A stretch of DNA of 64,000 nucleotides from Polytrichum commune. Its lineage: Eukaryota; Streptophyta; Polytrichopsida; Polytrichales; Polytrichaceae. This document shows positions 22,868 to 33,599 of the stretch, piece by piece. The stretch is taken from positions 27,838,001 to 27,902,000 of the forward strand of contig OX485806.1 in the NCBI GenBank assembly GCA_950295325.1. Direction: 5' to 3'. Under the pieces are notes generated by a model. That model had not been told where the DNA came from. It worked only from the letters and a program-made list of their open reading frames with translations, and made no database searches. Within the stretch, counting starts at the first letter, position 1, and each line of letters begins with the position of its first letter. The translations under genes and the position numbers were made by a program.

Positions 22868-25800
22868 ATGGGCAAAAGCTGGCAAGAGAAGGAGGACTCA
22901 GCTGCATCGTCCGACTCAGATGCAGATTATGCGAGGTCTGTCGTGTTGCCGTCTCGAAGGGCGATCGACCTTGCCAAAGACCCGTCGGGGTTGCAGGCCC
23001 AGGAGTTCATGGAGGTGGTGGCGGAGGAAGGGATGATCATCCAGAGGCAGAAGCTGCGAGAGATTCTGACCAGGAATGCTGGGGTGGAGTATCTTCAGCG
23101 CCATGGGCTGCGCGGCCGAACGGATGTGGAGTCGTTCCGCGAATGTGTCCCCGTGGTGAGCTACGAGGACTTGGAGGTGGATCTGATGAGGCTGGTGAAT
23201 GGGGACAAGTCACCTATCCTCACCTCAGATCCCATCACCAACTTCATTATCAGGTATAGAGAGTACTGACTCCCAATGTGTCAATAACTGTAGCATGATG
23301 CAGGCACAGATTTTTTTATTATGTTTCGCATGCACAAGATTTCGTAACGTGCAATGAAGTGGATAATTGTGATAAACGGAAAAGCCCCGGCACGTTGGGG
23401 TGCTTTGAAAGAGTCCCTGCTTGATGCCGTTTTTCATTTTCCTGCAAAAATGATCAGAGCATTGGTTGAAGCAGATTATTTGATACAGGCAAGTTTCAGA
23501 CTTCATGAATTTCAAGACACAGGTTTGATAGCCTAGGCCATCTCCGACCTCCACCCCAAGTTCCCAACCATCAGTACTGGATGGCAATGTTGGTGGAGAA
23601 GAAGGCCCAGTGCACGTCCACCTCACCCCCAACCCTGACCGCAATATATGAGTCAGTACTGGGAGATAGTATAGACCTGTTGAATTGGGGGACATTTCTA
23701 TCCCAACCTCAATACCTCTAAATCCTAACCTCAATGGCATTGACGTTGGCTTCAATAGCCCCCTCCGACCTCAGTAGAAGGCTTTGCATGTGTTGTGGCC
23801 CTTCCCCAACCTATGTTGTCACCGAGCACTGAGGTCGTATTGAGGTTAGGATGGCCTTGCTCGAAATTCAGATTCGCATTTTGCCATCGACAAGTTCTTA
23901 ATAGTGGTTGTTATATTCCGATGAAATAAGTGGCAAGGCACGTGCTTTGTGACGTGCATGTCGAGTACCTATGTGACGTATTATGTTAGTGTTGCTTCCA
24001 GTGTAAAAAGATTCAAGACTTCAAATTCAAAGATTTTCTGCAAACTTTTCTAGAAGTGAAAACAAATACCTAGTGTGTCTGGACGTGACCGCTGTGAGTA
24101 CTACAGATAGTTGCCACCCTGGGTAGTTGGAGGCGAGTTTTGTATTGTTGGACCTGCGTATATCAAGCTGAGGTTGCTTACAGATTGCTAGCTGTTGAAG
24201 GCGGCAAGTTCTCTACCGCTCACCATTGAAGCTAACTTAATATTCTCCTTTTTGGGGCTGACCCCACAAACTTACCTTGAATTTGACCAAACATGAATAC
24301 TGGTGAGTGCAGCTCAGGAACCACAGCTGGGAGACCCAAGTACTTTCTCGCGACAGAAGCGTTGTATGAGAGCGAGAAGCTCATCGTAGAGCTCAAACGC
24401 ATGCTGTCCTACAGGTTCTTACCTTTTTGCCTCCCGCTTTGTTAACATGTTTCCACTCACGAGGTTATTTTGTCCACTTCACCAACACGTTTTTCCTAGG
24501 TCCAGGTAATCAAATTGCTCAAAGTCCCCGAACCTGTGTGGGGCAGACTTCCATGAGTGTTGCGACCAAAGCCTGGAGTGTTAACATGTCTCTACACGTG
24601 GCAGAATGTCGATGACATGAGAACCTGATCTCTCATACATCTTATGAATGTTAGAATCACGTGGAAACTAAAATTTGAGCTTTGTAATGAACTTGCGGTG
24701 GGAGGTTGCATGAACAGATACTTTCCAGGCTTCCAGGGTGGCACTACGTTCTCTTTAGTTTCGGCGGGCCTGCAATGGAACACACCATCAGGGATCGTAG
24801 GTGGAGGTCTCACCACAAATTATTACAGAAGCGATGGGTTCCGAAACCGAGTGCGCGACCCAAAGAATGAGAATTGTGCTCCTGATGCAGTCATTTTGTG
24901 TCATGACATCAACCAGGGCATGTACTGTCACCTTGTTTGTGCACTGGCGCAGTCACCGACTATTGTCAAACTGTATAGCTACTTTGCTGGTGAGTTTAAT
25001 AAGATGGTATGCTTAATCTGCACTGTTCCCCTATGATCTTGCGACGTACCCTGGTCCTTAACTGGTCCTCCAACCCTTGACAAGCACCCCAAGCTCAAGT
25101 GCCCCCCCTGGCAGGCATGTCACTGTAACAGAAAATAAATGGGTGGGTTAATGTCTCATTTTTGGGAGAGAATATCTCAGGTATATCCTAAACAATAGCT
25201 TCCAAATGTCTAGACATCACGAAAGGGTCCCCTGAGATGTCACGAGATCTCTCCTTCCATGCGAGTCCTATTTACCCATAGTGGGACCCTCTCCTTAACT
25301 TTTTCAGGTATTTACACCGTAAGTATTCCATATATCCGATTCATAATATGCTTAGGATCAGTGATCTGGGAGGATTTTGGGCATAATCGGTTGAGATCCT
25401 AGTATTTGCAAGTCCAACCGGTTAGATGTTGACTTCCTTCGGTTTACGTGTATTAAATTGGGGTATGTTCTACAAATTCCTCCAAAATGATCAGTAATTC
25501 TCCTGTAGTCTTGAACTCCGTCCGGTTATTTCTCAAACTCAACCGGTTCATTTGTAACTAAGTGTCAGTTCTCCACCATCATAGCTTAGGATATACTTAA
25601 ATATACATAGATCTTGTTTTGAAAATATTGAGGTATATCCTAAGTATATTATGAATCGGATATATGGCATATCCCAAAAATATTTCATTAGTTAATCATG
25701 TCACCGAGGTGTTGTGGATGGAGGCTGTGTGGTCATGGGCAAATAACATCCAAGCCGTCCATTCACAAGTCCCAATCCTACGGTCCACGAAACTGCTCGG

Positions 25801-28800
25801 GTAGCCCAAAATAATTTTTTGACAAATGACATTTTGGTGGATGAGAACTCCATGTTTGCAAGATGAAGGGGTTGTTTGTTCATTTCATCCTATGAGAGCA
25901 TTTGTGTGGGATATTGAAAGTTCCCCAAGGGTTCCCTAAATTCCCATTGCGAACTTTGGAAATCCTCTTGAAACCTTCAATATCCTACACAAATGCTCTC
26001 ATACAACCGGTTAAATTTCATTGTATTTGAAGGTTTGGAGCTAACGGCTAGTACCCTTGGTTCTACCTTTGAGAAGGAAGAGGTAGGAGTTCAAACCCCC
26101 CTCTTTGACATCACCTCCTCTTTAAGTCCTTCTAATGAAGGACTTAGTTTAAAAAAAAATTCATCCAAGATTTGTGAGTGAATGGAGGTGGAGATTTTAT
26201 CCAATGTGAAATTTTTTAATCTCTACATAAGGCGAAGAGAAGCCAAAAGCTAGGGCAACATAGGAGCCTTTAGATCTAGTAGATCACAATTGGCTGTTGA
26301 GACCTTCCTAGCCCCCGACCACAAGGGAGGCACGACGCCTCAGTGATGCAGATTAGTTCATACCCCCTTGAAGATATGCTCTTTATTGCATGTGATTCAT
26401 GTCCCTACGGGGGAGATATTTACAGGCACTAATGTGGTAACTAATGTCTGTCAAGACATTGTGCGATGGGAAAACTCCTTACTCAAATTTCATATTGTGG
26501 GGGCTTTGGTAGACCGTAGAGGCACTGGCAAGGGGATGGTTTATTGGACTTTTCTTGCAAAAGTAGAGAATGGAAGGTAGTATTCACTATTGACAGCTTG
26601 AAAATGTAAAAACATATTACATAAAGGTGAATGTAGTACACAAAAAATAATTTTAGTGTCATATGGTATTTTATGTCACTATGATAACTTTTTGGATGAC
26701 GCTTCTTATGAATAAGTGAACAAATATTGTCATGGATGATGGATGAGTTCATCCATTGGCTAAAACCCTACCTTCTCTTTCCAGCAACTTGTGATGAAAT
26801 ATTGTCATGGACGATGAAAATTTGGATGAAAAATTACTGGATAAGTGGCAGTAATTGCAACACTGTTAGGCTATATTACCCCCAAAATTTTACAAGGAAT
26901 GGCAAATACTGTTGGGTTAACATTTAGTGTTGGTGACACTACACTGCGGTTTACAATTTAGTATTGAGAAAGACAATTAGAATATCATATTTTAGTGTAG
27001 TAAGTACCGATTTATATTTCTGTCAAAAATTTCGCATCGAAAAGAACTTGAGAAAGCTGATGGTTGAATGCGATTGTTCTTGCAGCAACTATCGTTGGAG
27101 CCATACGTGCACTGCAGAAACAGTGGCGTGAGGTAATTGAAGACATCAGGACCGGCACACTTAACCCAAAAATCACTGAGCCAGAACTGCGATCCGAAGT
27201 GGAAACCAAGGTTCTGATCAACCCCAACCCAGAGCTTGCAGCTAAGTTGGAGATGGAATGCTCCAAGGATGAGACATGGGAGAACATCATCCCACGTCTG
27301 TTCCCCAATGCACGCTTGATAGAGTGCATCATATCTGGCAGCATGTACCAGTACGTCCCTGCCCTGACAAAGTTCGCAGGGCGTGTCCCCATTGCTTCCC
27401 TTTCCTATGGCACAAGTGAGGCCTACTACACGGGCTTAAACCCTAACGGAAACTGCGCACCTGAGGATGTCTCATACATGTTGTGGCCGGAAGCAGCCTA
27501 CTTTGAATTTCTTCCCTTGGAGAATGGTGAAGATATGGATCAAGATGATGCCCAAGGTGACCAGTTGAAGGTGCTCGAGGCTTGTGATCTGGAGCTTGGC
27601 AAAGATTATGAGCTTCTGCTCACAACTGTGACTGGTTTGTCAGTCATTCCTTAGTCTCTTCAATTCTTTCAAACTACTGCCAGGATGACCTTATTAACCC
27701 TCAGTATCCCTGCGGTGCATTTTCAGGATCAGTGAAAATCAAACTTGAGATTTGCAAGTTTGCATTATGAAACAGTCATGAAGCAAAATTGTTGACACAA
27801 GGTTCAAGGAACACATTTGTATCTTTTATAAGGTCATGAGTTTTGTGTAGGCATTTTCAAAGCGAAATCCTCAGCAGAAACTGGCATAAACGTACTTGAC
27901 TATTTTGTAGATATGTCCATCTTATGAAGAATAATGATATATATTTAAATGCATAAAAACAATATGATCACATGTCTGGAATGTGAGCGACATGTGTTAA
28001 TAAAATATGTCCTTACAAAAGTTCATCACTTGTGCTCTAACTAGGCTGGACCGATGCCATTCGAGCCCATTGCACCCATGCATATGGACCACAACATCAT
28101 CGCCATCATGTTGTCTGTTGTACAGTAGATATCTAGGATTATGGAAGATGTGCCACTTTCACCAGTGGTATCATCTACATAATATCCTAGATACTGGCCA
28201 GAGGTGATGAACTTCAGCTCCCAAGCAGCTACTGAAGAATGTCAAGTTAATTACTACCCTTAAAATTGGGGCAGCTTTGTATTCCTAAGTTCTTCATGGA
28301 CATTGATCCTGACATGTTGATAATGTACAGGTTTATACAGGTTCCGTCTTGGTGATGTGTTGAGGGTAATAGACTTTAAAAGAAATTTCCCGATTTTCAA
28401 GTTCCTTCGACGCAAGAATGTGATGCTCAGCGTCAACCTTGAGAAAACAGACGAAGCAGAGATTCAGGCTCTTATCATGAAAGCATGCAAACTTCTGAAG
28501 GGGACCTCGATGGAGCTTTTGGACTACACGTGTGCGGTGGACCTGGCCACCTTACCAGGCCACTACATCATCTATTGGGAGTTGGTGAACAGCAGGTACT
28601 GCAATTTGGCAAATTAAATGTGTGCTTTGATGACCTTTAAAGTATATATCTGAATTTTATTATTGCACTTATCAATGCCACATAACTTATAATTGAGTGT
28701 AGATCCTAGTGATCTTAGTAATGTCAATTTTGCCTCTCCAAGGCTTGCATGTTGATGCAACCATCTGTAGCACCCACATGGGGTGAATGTTTTCATAACC

Positions 28801-29310
28801 TGATTTAGAGCTGCTGAAACATTTTTGATGGATAGTGACCCATGCTTTAGAAAGCTTTAGTAATTCTAATCATGCCCATTGAAAGTATACCTATACCCTG
28901 ACACGCCCAATTTAATATTATCCAATATTTCATCCGCAATGGGATGAGCTATTTCTTTGCTGTTGTTGAGTCTAACCACAACAAGTGTGATGCTTCTGTG
29001 ATCAAACAGGAACTTGGATAAGGAAGTTCTACAAAACTGTACAAACATATTGGATTCAAGCTTGAGTGATGTATACCAGGAAGGGCGTGAAGAGAATTTA
29101 ATTGGGCCCATTGAGCTGCGAGTCATAAAGGATGGGACGTTTGAAGAACTTAAAGCTTTAGCTCTGAAGGCAGGAGCATCCCCAGCCCAGTACAAGCCGC
29201 CCCGGTCTCTGAGTAACCCCGAGAGATTGCAGCTTCTGAATGATAAGACTCTCCTGTCGTTCCGAAGCACGTCAGCAATAGTTAGGCCAGGTCTCGAATA
29301 CAACATCTGA
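22868..29310 (+). CDS. GH3: GH3 family acyl-acid amido synthetase, 6 exons
   Basis: Exons 22868-23253, 24313-24414, 24718-24989, 27086-27634, 28331-28595, 29010-29310; phases agree and the product is 624 aa, near the usual 575-612. GH3 enzymes adenylate a hormone acid (auxin, jasmonate or other) and join it to an amino acid in the cytosol. The three nucleotide-binding motifs of the family are visible: SSGTTAG (about 129-135), YGTSEA (361-366) and YRFRLGD (439-445). Further family blocks are TGTLNPKIT, AYFEFLP, KTDEAE, PGHYIIYWE and GTFEEL. The last two resemble auxin-type GH3s, while substrate class cannot be read safely. The splice of exon 2 to 3 (SYR|YFPG) skips a few residues normally present before YFPG; the alternative in-frame acceptor at 24654 would add 21. 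The ATG chosen is the first in frame. Introns 1 and 3 hold several small transposons. Confidence 0.9.
23536..23858. mobile_element. MITE in GH3 intron 1
   Basis: Imperfect terminal inverted repeats of about 18 bases: left AGGCCATCTCCGACCTC, right GAGGTTAGGATGGCCTT. The body is CCTCAACC-rich and non-coding, 323 bp. No clear target duplication was found. Confidence 0.6.
25328..25667. mobile_element. MITE family C in GH3 intron 3
   Basis: Terminal inverted repeats of 31 bases with one mismatch (25328-25358 and 25637-25667), beginning CCATATATCCGATTCATAAT. The interior contains GTTGAGATCCTAG, AAGTCCAACCGGTTA and TTCTCAAACTCAACCGG. The interior recurs near 62640-62880 and resembles the 72-bp satellite at 30345-30952. 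Confidence 0.8.
25891..26003. mobile_element. 113-bp hairpin element in GH3 intron 3
   Basis: Arms of 28 bases with one mismatch (25891-25918 and 25976-26003), starting TATGAGAGCATTTGTGT, enclose about 57 bases. It is a small fold-back sequence with no coding capacity. Confidence 0.75.
26031..26159 (+). mobile_element. SINE-like element in GH3 intron 3
   Basis: A tRNA-like head with an A-box-like GAGCTAACGGCTAGTACCC and, about 45 bases on, a B-box-like GGAGTTCAAACCCC is followed by a short body and an A9 tail at 26151-26159. This is the layout of a plant tRNA-derived SINE; target duplications are not clear. Confidence 0.5.
26612..26945. mobile_element. MITE family B, copy 1 (GH3 intron 3)
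   Basis: About 330 bp, shared with copies at 58845-59160 (opposite orientation) and 62155-62515. Shared blocks are TAGTGTCATATGG, GGATGACGCTTCTTATGAAT, GTCATGGATGATGGATGA, GTTAACATTTAGTGTTGGTG and TTGCAACACTG. It is non-coding. Confidence 0.7.
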
Positions 29311-29583
29311 CAAGTTTCAACAAGCATCTGTAGGTCTAGAAATTTAATCAAGATCTATTCAGAATGTGTGCATTGTATCCTGTTGCACTTGTCACATACT
29401 GAGGTGAGTAGGACCTAGAGGATCGTGGAATAAATCACGGTCACTACTCATAACTTTGATGTCATATAGCTATGTAGAAAAATGCCCGACTCCATGTATT
29501 GTGAACAATGAAATGGATTTTTAAGTCCGGAAAGCCAAAAGGCTTATGGGACTAAAAGTACATACGGATGTCATCAAACCGGC
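29311..29583. other. GH3 3' flank with a dispersed repeat piece
   Basis: AAAGGCTTATGGGACTAAAAGTACAT near 29537-29563 recurs around 61087-61112 (AAAGCTTATGGGACTAAAAGT...), so part of the flank is a dispersed repeat. No exon is seen. Confidence 0.5.
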
Positions 29584-29586
29584 TTA

Positions 29587-30097
29587 TGCCCCCTCCCCAC
29601 TTGACATAAGCAAATAACCAAAGACTTCCCTAAAACCCGGGTAAAGCTCCCTCGGCTATAGCGGACACGTCCGGCTATCCCAATGCACCTACAAGAACTT
29701 GCTCCGGAGATTTCCAAGTAGGTTTTAGTTAAGTAGCTTTCACACATGTTCATTGTTTTATCTACCAACCAATGAATGTTGGATAGTTTTTGTCCCATCC
29801 CCAAATGCCTTAATACTTACCATCGGTTTTTGTTAATGGAGCTCCTCGTGCCCTCATAGCTAAGACTAAAAGCAACCAATCACAAGAGCGGGAGGCAACA
29901 CTTTTAGAGGTCCTACATTCTTGCCTCATGTCTAGGTACCGATGGGAGGGTCGGTAGTTTTAGCTTAAAACCTCCACTTTTAAGCCATGCCACATCATTT
30001 GCCAACTAGGCTCAGCACTAGATAATGTTGATGGTGTGAACGCTCATTTTTAAGAACCCACTTTTAGGCTTAGCTAATGTCAAGTGGGGAGGGGGCA
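29587..30097. mobile_element. PIF/Harbinger-type MITE, 511 bp
   Basis: Perfect 21-base terminal inverted repeats start TGCCCCCTCCCCACTTGA (29587-29607 and 30077-30097). A TTA target duplication flanks both ends (29584-29586 and 30098-30100), typical of PIF/Harbinger insertion. There is no transposase, so it was non-autonomous. Perfect ends suggest a fairly recent insertion. Confidence 0.85.
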
Positions 30098-30240
30098 TTA
30101 TTGCGTAGAGTGGCAGAGGGTGGTCGCCTTTGTGAGATAAGAGACTGAAAACCCCGTTCCCACCTGACCCTAAGAATCTCACTTTTAGGGATTTTCCAGC
30201 TGTTAACTAGCAGTCGTTTACACATGGTCACTAATAGGCC

Positions 30241-31127
30241 CCCCACACATACTGGTGGTGGGCAGCAGTGAACGGGCGAACACCGTTCGCTGCCACCAGT
30301 ATGTGTGGGGATGTTTTCAGATTCTCAAAATATTACGGATTCCTTGTACGAATGAGTTTGAGAAATAACCGGTTGAGCTTTAGGGTACACCATGAGATAA
30401 TAATATTCACGTGCACATTACGAATGAGTTTGAGAAATAACCGGCTGAGATTTAGGGTAAGCTAGGAGACAATTTTATTCCAGTGCACATTACGGATGAG
30501 TTTGAGAAATAACCGGTTGAGCTTTAGGGTACACCATGAGATAATAATATTCAAGTGCACATTACGGATGAGTTTGAGAAATAACCGGTTGAGCTTTAGG
30601 GTAAACTAGGAGACAATTTTATTCCAGTGCACATTACGGATGAGTTTGAGAAATAACCGGTTGAGCTTTAGGGTAAACTAGGAGACAATTTTATTCCAGT
30701 GCACATTACGGATGAGTTTGAGAAATAACCGGTTGAACTTTAGGGTAAACTAGGAGACAATTTTATTCCAGTGCACATTACGGATGAGTTTGAGAAATAA
30801 CCGTTTGAGCTTTAGGGTAAACTAGGAGACAATTTTATTCCAGTGCACATTACGGATGAGTTTGAGAAATAACCAGTTGAACTTTAGGGTAAACTAGGAG
30901 ACAATTTTATTCCAGTGCACATTACGGATGAGTTTGAGAAATAACCGGTTGAAACCTAATAGTCCAAAAAAAATTATCTTGTGCTAGGTCGACATTCACA
31001 GTGAACGGGCGAGCTGGGCGTTCGTTGCGCCCAGTCGCTGCCGTTACAAAAATTTATGGGAAAAGTGGCCCCCTGCTGGTGGGAGCCTGCGACTGGCCCT
31101 CCCACCAACAGGTGTGGGCGGGCTATA
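30241..31127. mobile_element. Hairpin-bounded element carrying a satellite
   Basis: The left edge has an 18-bp perfect hairpin, CCCCACACATACTGGTGG paired between 30241-30258 and 30293-30310, enclosing AGTGAACGGGCGA. The right edge (31000-31127) repeats AGTGAACGGGCGA and has a second hairpin with GGTGGGAG/CTCCCACC. The 72-bp satellite sits between them. The edges are degenerate inverted matches of each other, so this may be one element. Confidence 0.45.
30345..30952. repeat. 72-bp satellite, about 8.5 copies
   Basis: The unit carries CACATTACGGATGAGTTTGA, GAAATAACCGGTTGAGCTTT and AGGGTAAACTAGGAGACAAT. Two unit types (CACCATGAGATAATAATATTC versus AACTAGGAGACAATTTTATTC) alternate in the first half and then become uniform. 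Confidence 0.93.
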
Positions 31128-31687
31128 AGTCTTTGCGGAGGGCTAGGTAGCAGACCATATGGCATTTGCTCAAACCTGTTAAGAATGCCATTAAACACCA
31201 ATGCAAAGTGGGTTAGCGTGAGTTTCCATGTAGGCCGCTCGCCCACCAAATAAAGACAAACCCATCCACATGTTGAAGGAATCTAATGGGGGTAGAGTTG
31301 ATATGTGCCAACTAGATCCTCCCATCTTCTCACATCTGGGTCCACTTACTAACCTCCTCCAGGTTATAACCTCCTCCACCTTCTAAAACGGGTCTTCAAT
31401 CCTTTGGTGACCATCACTTGTAGGTTAAAGATTCTTTAGTGGGGCGTATGTAAAGTATAGGGGCATGTGTCCCTTGCCCTTCGCATTCTAGCGGCCCGCT
31501 AAAATGTGGTTGGATCGTGGCTTGTGCTTAACTACATGCCAACACCTCCGACCCACTATTTCCTAGAACCTACTGGGTGAGCGGTCTACATGGTAACTCA
31601 CCCTTAAAAATCTACTCCCAGGTATTTTGGAAGGAGAAAGAAGCCAATTGGTCTCCTGTCAATGGTTGAGAACCTAACAGCCCAGCT

Positions 31688-32355
31688 ATTATAGTAGAGG
31701 TGACTATTCCCAATCAAGTCCCCATCAACAATATAATCTATAGGATACCATAATTTCAATCAAGTTGGGACTAAATTCCGATCAAGGTGAAACCAATAGT
31801 GCCATGACACATGTCTTGGTTTTGAGTGCTAACGTGAGAAGGAATGAGCAGTTGAAATGAGCGATTATGGTAGAGTCTAGACATTGGTAATGTCTTTGGG
31901 CCAATTTTTGGCTTCAAAAATTCATAGTGATTTCAATTTAAGGAATAAAATTACCGGAAATTTTGAAAATCTCCTTACTTGTATCTTCCTACATGGTAAA
32001 AATTTGCACCGCCTTTTACTTCTCTAAATCTAGCGCAAAATCTCTTAAGTGATCAGTTTTGGGCCCCTCTACTCTAGATAGATTCCACGTGGTGGCATCT
32101 ACATTTCCACTAGAATATGATGGACAAGCAACTTAAAGTAGAGGTGCATATTCTCGTTCAAGACCCCATCAAGAATTTGTAGCATATCATAATTTTGATT
32201 AGGTTGGGATTGAATTTCGGATTGGTCGGAACCAAAGATGTCAAGACATATGTCTTGGTTTTGAGTGCTAAAGTGAGGAGGAAAGAGCTATGAGTGGTTG
32301 GCATACTCTAGACATTGGTAATATGTTCGAGCCAACTTTTAGCCTAAAAAAGTCA
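31688..32355. repeat. Two diverged direct repeats about 440 bp apart
   Basis: Blocks AGTAGAGGTG, CATGTCTTGGTTTTGAGTGC, TCTAGACATTGGTAAT and AATCAAGTTGGGA occur at 31692-31925 and again at 32138-32345 in the same order. They directly precede the copia-type fossil, but I cannot say they belong to it. Confidence 0.65.
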
Positions 32356-33330
32356 CAGTTGTTTCTAGGATGGCCAAAAATTTCTAGGATTATTGGCTCC
32401 ACGTCCTTCGATGGCAACTCCTTGTCCTTGAGTTGGTCCGCCATGTAATGGGCTCATTCGACATCCTCTATAAGCAGGTCCCGTCCTTCCTCTTGTAAAT
32501 CTGCCTCGTCCCCTTGGATTTCCCAGGTTCAGGTTGTTTCTGAAGGACACAACAAGAGCTTCGCAATCATCTCCCAAGATTTTGTTTCGGTGTTGAATCC
32601 TGTGGTACTCAATGATGAGCGTAGAGCACACAATATCAAATGTTGGGAAAACTAGAGCATAAGTCAAACTTGGAATCACAAACTCATAGCTTCTGAGTAG
32701 ACCATTCAACACAATCTGCACTAGAGTCCTATCTACTACAGAATCCCCTAGAGCTGCTAGTTTATTCTTCAACTCTCTTGCCATTCTGAAATACTCTTCC
32801 ATCACTCCTCCTTCAAACATTCTTAGTGAGTGCAATTGACTCTGATGCATCAACAAGTTTGATGCATCATGTGACTAGTAAATTGGTCACATATGACTTC
32901 ACACTACACTTGAGGGCCCGTGACCACACTACAAGATTTTGGAGGTGTGTTGGGATAGCCTTTGGACACTTTCCTTGGGCTCTCACAATTTTATGGTCAT
33001 GGCTCTTGGCTCATGTGTGAAGTGGCCCTTAGTGTCCACCCGCACAACCTAGTTAAGAGAATTGGCTAACTTTTGAGAGCAGTCTATGTTTGTCTAAGAG
33101 CTTCCCATGCTTCTGTTGGGTCTTCATGCTCTCCTATCAAATCTACAACGTCATCTTTCACTAATGTTGTAATTGCAGCCATTGCACTGGCCTTCATCTC
33201 ATTGAGGGCATTCATATTTTCTACTTTGATTCCACCTATCATTGCTGGAAACACAACTGGCTCGATCTTGTTCTCTGTAATCACCCACCATTTCTCTCTC
33301 CAAAATATTGCTCTCATTCTGAGGCCCCAT
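32340..33330 (-). mobile_element. Ty1/copia-type LTR retrotransposon fossil, gag part
   Basis: Two minus-strand segments resemble copia gag: an N-terminal part (33317-33084, with a WRREKWW-like start and EDPTEAWEAL) and a middle part (32856-32365) ending in a Gly/Arg-rich tail. No pol region and no LTRs were found, so this is a broken fragment. The element is broken in several places and looks old. Confidence 0.65.
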
Positions 33331-33599
33331 ACATGGTAATTGGATATACCATCTAGTTTGTTGGCTTCACCAACAAAGATGTTACTTCTGTCATGTTAGC
33401 TATTAGCTGACCTTCTCGTCAGTTCATATTTTCTCTTCTACTGTACTCCTAAAGTATACGTTGCCTGTTTCTGAAGAGCATATCTTTACTACAACAAGAG
33501 AGAGCTATACAAGCTTGGTTCTACAGTACACATACCCATTATCTTCACCTAACACTTACTTTACAGTAATGCACCGTAAGGTGCAGATGACTAAGCTAC

